NCBI GenBank assembly: GCA_006503535.1
Contig: QYRS01000003.1
Span: forward strand, 1,178,001 to 1,242,000
Reading direction: 5' to 3'
Source of the DNA: Arthrinium phaeospermum
Taxonomy: Eukaryota; Ascomycota; Sordariomycetes; Amphisphaeriales; Apiosporaceae
Length of the DNA: 64,000 nt
Both the position numbers and the translations under genes were made by a program. The notes beneath the pieces are model-generated. The model was not told the origin of the DNA. It made no database searches and saw only the letters and a program-made list of their open reading frames with translations. Every line of letters starts with the position of its first letter. Position 1 is the stretch's first letter. This document shows, piece after piece, positions 1 through 9,971 of the stretch.

Positions 1-1194
1 CTTGTTGGGCGACCCGACGTTGTGGTTCTTGGGGAAGGTGGTGCCGAAGTCCGGGACCCAGCTGGGCAGCCCCTGGAGCAGCTTCTGGCACGGCGGGCAC
101 TCGGCGAACAAGACCATCAGGTCCTGCCGCTCCAGGACCGTGTACCGGGCCGCCTCAGTAAAGACCTGCTGCGCGCTCTTGGTGTAGTCGATGGCGGGCA
201 GCGGCTGGGGGCCCTGGCCGTGGAAGCCGATGCGGGCCGAGGGCGTGGCGATCTTGAGCATGGCGAAGACGTTCTCGCGGACGTCCTTGGCGCCGCAGTC
301 GCGCGCCGTCTGAATCATGGGGAACAGCTCCACGCTCTGCCCCAGCCGCTTCCGCCGCTCCGCAATCTCGATCTGGAACACCATCTCGAACCCTTTCTGG
401 ACCGGCGGGAGCATGGGCACGCCGCCGAAGAACTTGGCCCGGAAGAAGGGGTAGGCCCGCGAGGCGGCGACGTAGTTGGGCCAGCGGATGTTGCTGCGGC
501 CGCGCACGACGATGGGGAGCTTGGCCGAGACGATGTCGGGGATGGTGTGCACCGACGTCCAGTAGGGGGCGCCAAAGACGCCGTCGATGACCTTCCACAG
601 CGCGAAGTCGAGCGAGTGCAGGTCGTTGTAGGGGCAGTCGTGCAGCCGCGTCCGGATGTCCTGCAGCTGCTGCAGCGTGGCGCGCGTGACGGACGTGTCC
701 TGCGACAGGCCGACGTGCAGGCAGGCCTGCAGGTAGCGGTTGGCCATGTCCCGGATGACGTCGAAGGCCCGGGCCGTCAGCGCGGCGTCGTCGCCGCCGC
801 CGTCGGGGCCCAGCCAGCAGAGTGTCTTGTCGGCGTGGGCCAGGATCTGCCGGATGAAGGGGCCCTGCGCGTTGCGCTCCTCGACGGTGCGACCGACGAG
901 CAGGTCCGCCCAGACCTGGCGCGGCTGCTCGCGCCGGCGGAAGATGCGCAGCGCCTCCTCGAGGGCTTGGGGAATTTCCTGCTCCGCATCGTCGACCAGG
1001 ACCTTGCTGGTGGCCTCGGCTTCGTGGTCGAAGGAGATGGACTCATACGACGTGGTGGCCAGAGGGGCGTCGGTGAGAGTCAGACGGATGGGCGAGTCAG
1101 GGTCCGCGGAAGGTTCCAGGACCGCCAGGCGCGCTACTGCGACGGGACTATCCTGGCTCACAAGCCTGCTGAAAGGGTTCTCAAAGGAAGACAT
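1..1194 (-). CDS. HET-domain (heterokaryon incompatibility-like) protein, 3' end outside window
   Basis: One open frame runs from ATG at 1194 to the left edge (398 codons, no stop, no intron needed), so the C-terminus is missing. Family features: a YESISF segment near residue 50 (place of the YxALSY motif), IPQALEEAL near 74-82, WADLLVGRTVEERN near 95-108 (place of WIDAICINQxxxxER), LCWLGPDG near 125-132, then ENVFAMLKIA and AIDYTKSAQQVF around residues 300-345, which match the later HET blocks (RDKIYALLGLA, DYskS). HET proteins act in allorecognition and cell death in filamentous fungi. The copy is divergent: the usual CINQ residues are absent. No NACHT, ankyrin or other partner domain lies in the visible part. 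Codon choice is strongly C/G-ended. What the missing C-terminus carries is unknown. Confidence 0.85.
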   Translation of the reverse strand, partial: MSSFENPFSRLVSQDSPVAVARLAVLEPSADPDSPIRLTLTDAPLATTSYESISFDHEAEATSKVLVDDAEQEIPQALEEALRIFRRREQPRQVWADLLVGRTVEERNAQGPFIRQILAHADKTLCWLGPDGGGDDAALTARAFDVIRDMANRYLQACLHVGLSQDTSVTRATLQQLQDIRTRLHDCPYNDLHSLDFALWKVIDGVFGAPYWTSVHTIPDIVSAKLPIVVRGRSNIRWPNYVAASRAYPFFRAKFFGGVPMLPPVQKGFEMVFQIEIAERRKRLGQSVELFPMIQTARDCGAKDVRENVFAMLKIATPSARIGFHGQGPQPLPAIDYTKSAQQVFTEAARYTVLERQDLMVLFAECPPCQKLLQGLPSWVPDFGTTFPKNHNVGSPNK

Positions 1195-2113
1195 GGTACG
1201 GCGTTGTTGGATCTACCGAGTAGATACTATATTAATACCAATTGGGCATATAGTCGATCAATCGGTACCAAAGAAATCTCTGGAACATACATAAGAAGAC
1301 AAATGCCCCTTGTTCTGGCGCTTAGCCAATATGGCGCCGGGCCAGCGACGGCCTATTTGTAGTCGCCTCGCCGTCGCAAAAAGAAGTGCATTTCTGGTGG
1401 CCATTGTCCAATTTTAGGTCGTCTCACCGGGGGCCTCTAGGCAGAAAAGCCCGCTAAAGAGTGTCGGCTAGGCAGGGGGCGGGGCAGCCTGGTCTGTTTA
1501 GGCCTTGGTTGCCTAGGCTGCTGGCTGCTATTCCACTTGCAAGCTTTCAATCGTGGAGAGGAGATTACAAGTCAGCTTTGGGAACAGGAACCTTTCTACC
1601 TGCAAATAACATTGTGTTCTTTTATACCCTGGGTTAATTGATTTCATCGTATGTTCATCGGACCTTAGCCTGTTTTGTGTGCTGAAATGAGAAGACTACG
1701 CGAGATTGCCCAAGGGTTCATTCTGCTTCGAGTACTTCCAACTGCATCTTGCCCCTGAACAAAACTCCGTCCCGCCAAGACTTCCATAAGTAAACGGCGA
1801 CACCAAAATCAGCAACAATAAGTGCATCGATGTCAAGGAACCAAATTGCGAAAGTACTACCTAGCCCAGATATGGTTATGTCGCAGCTAGGGTAACATAT
1901 CCTCTTGATGGCGAAAGCGCTGCTATTGGTATCATAATACTTCCCGTGAATAATCACCAAGCCAGTTTTTCAATCCAGTGGTAGAATTTAACGAGGTAAA
2001 CAGTAGGTATACCAATAGCACCAAGTGATCCCCGGTATGTACAGTACAGCATGAGTAGCGCTTTCGCCATCAAAAGGATGATTATCTCGGAACCCAAAAC
2101 AGAGCAAACCCCT
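1195..2113. other. Intergenic: promoter of the HET gene and 3' side of the monooxygenase gene
   Basis: No gene is supported. A CCAAT box (about 1238-1242) and an AT-rich TATA-like stretch (about 1224-1236) lie 30-50 bp upstream of the HET start. The second half holds an imperfect inverted repeat (1899-1932 with 2009-2079), listed separately. Confidence 0.5.
1899..2079. repeat. Short interrupted inverted repeat
   Basis: Positions 1899-1924 match the reverse complement of 2054-2079 at 24 of 26 bases; both differences are transitions. The next 12 bases (1921-1932) match the reverse complement of 2009-2020 exactly. The left arm is thus matched in two blocks with about 33 bp inserted between them on the right. 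It ends only 35 bp from the monooxygenase stop codon. No terminal repeats or coding capacity are visible. Confidence 0.6.
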
Positions 2114-3486
2114 TCAAATGACGACCTGGTCCTGCGGCAGCGGCTGCACAAACATGCCCCGAGGCCGTTCCTCGTCGAGCTGTGTGTCCGACAGCCGCGC
2201 CGCCTCGGACCCCCGCTTGAGCATCTCCTTCTGGTACGCGCCCAGGACGGCCTTGATGGATTCCACATCGTTCTTGTCCTCAATGGACGCCACCGCCCGC
2301 GCGAGGTTCAGCCCGTCCTGCATCGCGTGGCAGCCGCCCTCTCCTCGGAAGGGGGTCATGGCATCTGGATTGGAAGAAGCATCGTCAGCACTCTTGGTTC
2401 TGAGTATGGAGGAGGCAAGTGTCAAAAAGGGGGGATGGTTTGACTTACGTGCAGCGTCCCCCAGCAGCGTAACCCGGCCCGCGGGCAGCGCGTCCTCGTC
2501 GAGGATGAGCGTGTAGATGGTAATCTGCCGGCCCAACATGCCCTCGACGGTCGTCTCGTCGACGGTGCGGCGGAACTTCTGCGGTAGGTCGGCCGTGGTG
2601 CGCCGGACGAACGCTTGGAACTCCTCCTTGGACGCCGTGCGCGTCCAGAAGTTGTCCGGGTCCGTGGCCACGCCCTCGTCCGTCCACAGCAGCGAGAAGT
2701 AGAAGTCGCCGGACTTGCCGTCGGGGCTCACCTTGTTGAGGCCCACGAAGAGGTGGTACTTCTTGCCGTCGTCGTTCTGGGCGTTGGGGAAGTCGATCAT
2801 GTAGGACGAGTGCGCCACCTCCAGCTGCTCGACGAAGAGGGGGCCGGACAGGGTGCACTCGCCGCTGACTGAGGCCGTCTTGTGGCGTACCAACTTGTCT
2901 TCCCCTTTGAGAAGGTGTTTCCTGGCTGTGGTACGTGGGATGGGATTAGTCGGGTACTAAGGAGAACCGTCTTAAGATAGCAGCGACACTTACTGGGACT
3001 ATGCACGCCTTCAGCGCCAACAACGATATCTCCACTCGCTTTCGAGCCGTCCTTGAAGTGGACAGTCACGCCGTTATCTTCCTCCTCGATGCGCACCGCT
3101 TGCTTGTTGAACTGCACGTTGATCTTGGTAGACAGCCACTCCCGGAGACGGGTGCGGTTGGCCCGGACCCAGTATCCGGCGCCGTTGTCGCGGTAGCCGA
3201 GCTTTTCGCCATCGGGGCCGTCATAGAAGGCGATCTCGGGCATGAGCTTCAGGGGGTTCAAATGATTGACCATCCCGAAGTCGGGCATGTCGTCGGACAT
3301 GGACGCGTGGAGGTCCTCGAGCATGGTGTGCAGGCCTACTGCCCAGCCTTGGGGTTGTTTGTCGTCCTTTGCTTTCTCGAAGACCTCGAACGAGATTCCC
3401 TTCTTGCGCAGAGATTGGGCAAGCGTGAGGCCCCCGAGGCCAGCGCCGAGTATCAGCACATGCGGTGATTTGGATGCAGTCGTCAT
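2114..3486 (-). CDS. FAD-dependent monooxygenase (PHBH-type fold)
   Basis: Three exons: 3486-2994, 2925-2449, 2364-2114 (406 aa). Both introns (68 and 84 nt) have GTAAGT donors and keep the frame. The N-terminal Rossmann motif GAGLGG is at residues 14-19; DIVVGAEGVHSP near 153-164 is the second FAD/NAD(P)H motif (usual DG motif, here EG); GDAAHAMTPFRGEG near 320-333 is the ribose-binding GD motif and forms only when intron 2 is removed. The family hydroxylates or epoxidises organic substrates using FAD and NAD(P)H; the substrate cannot be read from sequence. No transmembrane tail is seen. A TATA-like element (about 3603-3609, read on this strand) lies about 120 bp upstream. An isolated accessory oxidase with a regulator 6.5 kb away; a functional link is not shown. 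Confidence 0.92.
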
Positions 3487-6263
3487 CGTGTTGTATGTAA
3501 ATGTATGTATATATCGATGGGGCAATGAGATGATAGTATGTTTGCAGGAGTGAGTAATTATGTGTTCTGAAAGCTCTATCATCGGTGCAAATCTCTCGTT
3601 CTTATATATCGACAATACATTCCAGTATCTTTGAGTATGCGAATCGATCTGCACACTACGGATTCGCAAAATACATCGGAGCGCCTGGTCGCACAACTCG
3701 GCGCGCTCCGCGCTTTCGGCAAAGTTCAAATCTGCGAGTACTCCGCGAGGTGGACCCAAGGCAGCAGGCACGGAAAAGGAGTCGTGGCGCCGCATAGACT
3801 TATCCGGGGCCCGCCTAGCCAACCTTGCTGGGGCCCGCCTCCGGTGGCACAGCACCCGTGGGATAGTGATTCATCGTTTTCTTTCCCGTCAAGCCAAGCC
3901 TTATACGGCAGGATTCTTCCTTGTCTTCATTGTCCTAAAGGGGCAATGCCAAGTCGTCAACCCTAGCCAGAAATGAAGGATTTTAATCCATGCAATATCC
4001 AACAAGATATACGTAATGCGATACTGCTTTGTAGCTGTGGGAGCTCACAGACAGCCATCGGCAAAGCGAAAGGACGGAGGCCGATGTTTTGAGGAGGTAC
4101 AGATCTTGAACAACCCCCATATTGTAGTGGTAGTAGCGGTTGGTTACGTCACACTTCATTGCACATTTTCAAGCTAATTTAGTAACCACCCGCGGGCGCT
4201 AGCTAGCCCGTCTCCCCCGAGCGATAAGGTTGAGTAGTGTCGGCAACTTCGCGAATAGCTTCCCCCGGTGAGGCTTTGTCATCACCCACCGCGCCATCCA
4301 ACTGAACCAGCATACGTCCTGGACGATGCACATGTAGTAGAGTACCGTACACTTCGCCCTCTATCATCGCCCTATAGAAGCGAGTTTAGCGGCCGGTTGA
4401 TGCAGGGGGCAGCAGTTGATAGCCACTAATATATGGTGTTTGAGCCACTGATGATCGAAATATTCAAGCTGCTTGCCATATTTTCCATGGCGTTCATAAA
4501 TTTGAGGATGACCTGCTCTGTGAATCTTCTGTTTCTCCTAGCTTCGGCTGGCATCAAATCGAAAGTCCATACACCCAAAAAGGGCCAGACGCCTTCCGGG
4601 CTTGTCACGAGAGCTGATGAAGTGATCTAGATCCGGGTGGTGGCAACCGACAAGGACCACGGCCAGCATCTACCCCCCGATCTGTGGGTGAACTTCCGAG
4701 AGTGCTTCGATGGATTTTCCGTCCTCCCCTATGCTGTTTACTAGGACTTCGGACCACTGTGAAATTCAGGGTATTTGTCTATAGTTTCTCTGGTGCATGC
4801 GAATAAAAGGAGACTCTTGTTATGACTGATGCAGTTTACGTACAATATCATCGCGGATCTCTCATGGGAGTCCCCAGAAAGGCTCTTTATGCCGCCGCCA
4901 TTCGTCTGCCTTGACCCAGATCCGGCATTGACCTGGGCAGTAGTTTGGTGCGAGCACTTAAACCCCTGGCCATCATCGCCTCCGGCTTTTGATTTTGTTT
5001 CTTCCTCGCCCCTGCGCCAGTCAAAGATCCGTGTTATGAAATTCATTTGCCTTTCGGGCTTGGCCAATAATTGACTTGGAGGACCCATGTTCACAATTCT
5101 GGGGGAGGGAAGGCAGTCTAGCATCCAAGCAGCTGCGCCCAGCTTGGGGGTATTATTTTTATCCAGTTTGCCAAGACGACAATGCTTAAGTCAGAAATCC
5201 AGGCCTTCACTGGTAAACATGAGAAAGATGGTCGTTGAAAGACTATTCAGACCATGCTTTTGCAACCCAAATTGGCAAGTTGGGCAATATATCTGCTTAT
5301 GCACTAAAAGTATGCTTAATCAGCGGCAGTGCGACCCATTCCCGTGGTTCAGCAACGGTAGCAGCTGCATTAGAGCCTCAATTAGCCAGGGGTGATTGCT
5401 GCTGGTACTAAGCAGCCAGCAGTAGGTACGTCATAAGGAAGAATCAGAAGAACAACAATAATAACAAAAACGCAAATCTTCAAACGGTTCTGCGAGTATC
5501 CCGTCCAGTGGTGCGGTGCGCACGGCAATTCGTCGCGTGCGCGCGATTCCATCCAGTCCGAACTACTGTTTTCCAATTTGACTCTGCAACTCTGCCGAGC
5601 GACGTTGTGACTCTATCCGAGGTTCTATCTGAAGTTCTCTGCGGCCGGCGTCTGGTGTGAGATCCCGGCGGGCGGTCCTCTTTAGGCGCGAGTCGTGTCG
5701 CAAGCTGGGCGCTGATCATTTGTCAAAGCTGCCAGGAAGAGGGGTGGGCTTGTTCGAGTGCAGATCATGGCAAGTTGACGCGCGCAATGGTGGAGTGAGG
5801 TGCGATTCAAAATAGATTCTGCCGAAGCTAATAAAGAACACGAGAGAGAGGCAAGCCCACCGTCAAGCCATTGCGTAACTGGCTGTCAAGGCTTGCGGCG
5901 GCGTTTCATGTGACATTGGCAGCCGTGGCAGAAACCGTCAGTCGAGCCGTTCGTGGCGTGGTGGGGTTCTCGCGACCGTCTCAACTGTTTCAGCGTCCCC
6001 TGTGGGAGATTCGTCCGACCAGAGGGTCCTTGCTTGTCATGTAGCATCAGAGGAAAGCAAGTGGCCTCTTTCCCCTAATAAGGGTCGAGGGCTTGGCCGG
6101 GAACCGTGCTTGAGGCCTTTTTCCTCTTTCGTTGTTGTTGTTGTAGTCATTATTTTTTATCATATTTTCATTTCTTGATGGCCTGGAGTCGACTTTGGAG
6201 GAGGAGCAGATAAATACCTGCATTTAACCGATTGGACGAGAAGTCCCCGAGACGCAAGCCGTC
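3487..6263. other. Intergenic, 2.8 kb, between divergent monooxygenase and PEBP-like genes
   Basis: Both flanking genes start from here. Seen: a TATATA element near 3603 for the leftward gene, an ATAAATA element near 6210 about 50 bp before the rightward start, and a TTG/TTGT microsatellite near 6131-6146. A 101-codon frame on the minus strand (5046-4741) begins with ATG but has no recognisable domain and I do not call it. Nothing else is supported. Confidence 0.4.
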
Positions 6264-7335
6264 ATGTTCTTTTCGAAATCTTTGTTGTTCGTGTCGGCGA
6301 TTGGAGGCATTACGCAAGTCGTAGGGAAAACACCGGTCGGCTTCACGCCAGCAACCGATTCGAATTTGATCGTGACTTATGGCCAAGTCGCGACGCAGGA
6401 TGGAGCAGAGGTAGCGGAAGATGGTACGGGCTCGGCATCCAATCTAGCGCCGTTCAGGCGTGACAACGCTCAATTGAATTGAATTGACTAACGCGAATTG
6501 CAGCCGTCACATCACAACCGAGTCTGGCGACCGCGTCAAAACTACCGGGATCGAGCTACGCCGTCCTCATGGTCGACCTGGATATCCCCGTGAACACGGA
6601 TCCGCACACTCTGCTCCACTGGATGCAGACGGACTTGACGCCCGCCACAACGGCCACCACGCTGGCGACCGGCGACGGCACAACTGCTAGCGTCTTCGAG
6701 CTCCAGAACACCAAGAACACCCCTGCGCTCGCCGACTACGTCTCCCCGGCGCCGCCCGCCAAGAACCCACTGAGCCACCGCTACGTGCAACTACTGGTGG
6801 ACACTAGCAACCTCAGCGCGGAAGGCCTCGAGGCTCTCAAGAACGCCACATCGGAGCGTGTAGGGTTCGACTTCGCGACGACGCTCGCCGCCGCAGGCCT
6901 TTCCGATCGCGACGTGGTGGCGGCCAACTCGTACAACGTGACGAACCCGGGCCCGCACAGGCTGACGAACTCAAGCGGGAAGTGCCGGAGATGCGCAGGA
7001 TGGTGGTGCGGGCGCCGGAGCACTGGGATGCGGAGTGGAAGGTGCGACGACAGGAGCAACAGCAGCAGGAGCAGCAGGCCACCAAGACTGGCGAAGGCAA
7101 GCAGCTCCCTCCAACAGTGGTGAAAGCAAACTCGACGGTGGCCGTGGGCGTCTTCGAGCGGAACGGGACCATCATCGTCGGCGTGTTCCCCGGGGGGAAC
7201 AAGTCGACCCCGTCAAATGGCACGGCTCCTACGACCGTCCCGGTGGTCGGGAGCGCCCCGTTGACATTACCCTCGGCTGCTGGCTGGACGACGGGAGTGG
7301 TCTGCTGTATACTGGGACTGATGTTCTCCTTGTGA
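6264..7335 (+). CDS. GPI-anchored PEBP-like protein, broken by a one-base frameshift
   Basis: Exon 1 is 6264-6423, an 80-nt intron (GTACGG...TTGCAG, branch GACTAAC) follows, and exon 2 starts at 6504. The N-terminus is a signal peptide (MFFSKSLLFVSAIGG). Exon 2 reads into YAVLMVDLDIPVN, LLHWMQTDL and VVAANSYNV, the blocks of the phosphatidylethanolamine-binding protein fold. After NVTNPG the frame runs out, while the next frame (from about 6957 to the stop at 7335) continues with a charged Gln-rich linker, a Ser/Thr/Pro stretch and a hydrophobic tail typical of a GPI signal. One extra base in the AACCCGGGCCCG tract at 6944-6955 would join the two, so one base seems to be missing. No intron of usable size explains it. 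Fungal PEBP proteins of this layout are cell-surface proteins of unclear ligand. Confidence 0.82.
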
Positions 7336-9971
7336 TATTAGAAGCTTACTTAATCATTGTACGATACCATTGGTGAATATGCAATAGCCGTGCGCGGCAC
7401 CTAATCCTGTCGCAATGTACATGAGAACTGAGATGTGCGAGAGTTGCCGAGCCACGGTGATGACGATAGCGATGATGCCGCCCGACGCCTCGGCGGTTGC
7501 CTTGTGAGGAGAACCTCTACACAGGTCCAGAGGCACCGTTCCACGCCAGATCGGACATGGAGCCCTTCAACATCAAGTAGCGGGATTCCGCCATTTGACC
7601 TCGCCCCCCTTCATGGAGATGAATGACGAAATTCAGCCCTGCAACATGCATGCACCAAGCCCAAAGTGCCAGTGTTCTCAGCCAGGGCTCCAGGCGCCCG
7701 CCTCCCAGACCCGAGGGGACGGGTGGAATTGAGGAGCTGGAAGCTGGTATCGACGATCACGACCGTTCATGGGTGCGCATACAGGCTGAAGTAGGCAGCG
7801 AAAGCACTTGCTTACGTAGAGGGTACCTAGCATTTACCGTATTAGGTAGGTTGATGGTGGCCTGTCGCATAACATTAGGGTAACGCCACCCACCCACAAC
7901 CTCATGGTGTAGGCACGGAACGGTAGCGCGCGAGATACTGAGAGAGGACCCGAGTTACACAGGCAAGCTTAAGCGTTCCGCAGATTGCACGTGGGTCGAT
8001 AATGGCTCCTTCTATGCCCCCCCGTATCTAGGTATTGTTCAATGTCGACGGTTGCTTCTTCGAGAAGGAGCGTACCTAGGTATTGATGTGTACGTAGTAT
8101 TGTCGCATGGCTCCCAAGAGCCCCCGGCCAAGCTGCGGTTTCTCTCTCTCGCCTAAAGGACTCTGTGGGCTGGCTACATTGCGACGCTTAACCGCACATG
8201 GCAATGACCAGCCAACACCAGCTCCTCTTGTTCTGCACGGTATCTTCGTGTGGGTGGGCACTGCGGAGGGCTGGTCAGTCCTCCGAAAGAGAGGCGCGTG
8301 AGGTTGTCTCTGATTGGACGCGTGGACGCCGGCATAGCTGGCTCTTGTGTAACCGCAATACTCGCTGATCTCGGCTATTGTCAGTGACCTGATTAGCTGG
8401 CTGGCTGGCTGCTCCTTCTCCCCGTCAGTGATGTCGTCTTCTTGTGTAACCAACAAGGCCTACAATGTACAGCCCCCCATCTCCTACCACCTTCCCCTCT
8501 CTCTCCTCTTCGTGTTGTGGAACCACGACGGCCAATTTTAGGATCTGACAGTGTGGGCAGCCTGGCAGCGGCACGCATGGGCGAAAAGTCCAGAGTTGCA
8601 TCAGCAACGGTGGCTTGCCCTTCCCGTATGACGCCTCCCGTGCCGTGCTTACACTGATATAAGTTCATTACCCATACAATATTGTCCCCAATTGTCACAA
8701 GCATGGAAATAATCCGGGGGCGCGCAACTCATCGAAGGCGAAGGCGCGGCTTGGGCGGCGTGGTTGATTGGCAGTAACGTAACTGCGCGCTAGCTGTCTT
8801 GGACGGGGACGCGCGCTCGTCTTCAGAGGGTGCGTTGGTGCGTACCTAGTGGAGTGGGCGCAAACCCTCACTCATTGCATATTTCTTGCCCCCCGCAGAT
8901 GAGGCCGTTTGTACCTACCTAGGAAAGGTGCATACAAGAAAACATCCCATTCCAGTTACTAATAGCGATAATACCACCGCGGCCTGCACGTCACTGGAGT
9001 AGGAAGCAGCCATCGCATTCGTTCCAATCAACAGGTAGTTGACAACCTGAGTGCGCGGGAGGTATTGGGTCGGAGACTTTGCCATCTGACAAATACAGTG
9101 CACGTAACGGGGCAACCCAGGTTCCGTCCGGTGGTAAGAATCGTATTTCTTCCAGACATAGAAAGTGTGTGTGGTCGGCAGGTCGGCCACGTGCCAATCG
9201 TTACACAGAGCAAAAACCGTCCTCACGACGGGGGGAAATACTCTGCGATGGTACCCATGTCGCTGCCGCTTATTTTTCTTTGTGTAACAAGCTGCTTTTA
9301 CTCGCGCGGAATCACCCTGCATTAGCGGGACGTACTTTGCTAGGATTTTGGGGGCCAAGATATGCAGCTCATAGGTACAAGACCATGCCCCCTACCCCTA
9401 CCCATGTCTTCTCTATGTAGAACTCCCGTTGCAATACTAGTAGTACCACCAAACACTGCTACTTCTATGTAGGCTATTACTACCCCCCAGTGACCGGTGG
9501 AAGATTCCGTCATAACATTCCATCCATAGCCATATGCGCGTGGGTCCTTTGCCGCGGCACAGTAGTTTTCATGTGGCCCAGCATGCGTTTGGTAGGCAGC
9601 GACTTGAGCCTGGTCTGCCTGTTTGGCCGGGTGGAGTGCATCTACATACTACAAGTATCGAGGTTCCACTTGAGAATCATCGTCGATGATTGGCCTGCTC
9701 GTTCAGTCTTGTGGGATAAGAATTAACATCTCACCATCCGGCCTAAAACCACGGCCAACGCAGGGAGGGTCCTACATAAGACCAGTACTAGACCTATAGG
9801 GCTGGGTTATATTCCATGTACCACATTAGCCCTGTGATACTTTCACTAAGACGATTGGTCTCATCTTCGCGCTGCAAATGCATTCAACGTTGGGCAGCAC
9901 GTTTGGCACTGAGCAGGTGACTTTGACTGTGTCTTTGTAATTATAGTATCTATATATAATAGGGGTGATAT
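7336..9971. other. Intergenic, 2.6 kb, between convergent genes
   Basis: No gene is supported on either strand. The stretch has several TACCTAGGTA-like palindromic motifs (for example near 8070-8080, 8023-8033 and 8913-8923), and a run of CTGG repeats near 8395-8410. I see no RNA gene. Confidence 0.4.

Noticed and set aside
22..1362. 446-codon frame on the plus strand over the HET gene
   Set aside because: Shadow of the minus-strand HET frame; begins with a non-ATG-like context, has Arg/Gly/Val bias and no domain.
4741..5046. 101-codon minus-strand ORF starting MNFITRIFDW
   Set aside because: Has an ATG and polar composition but no family motif, no flanking promoter signs and no splice partner; could be a small gene but I cannot support it.
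7354..9420. Many short ORFs in the 7.3-9.9 kb gap
   Set aside because: All under about 150 codons, on both strands, without domain motifs or consistent splice sites.
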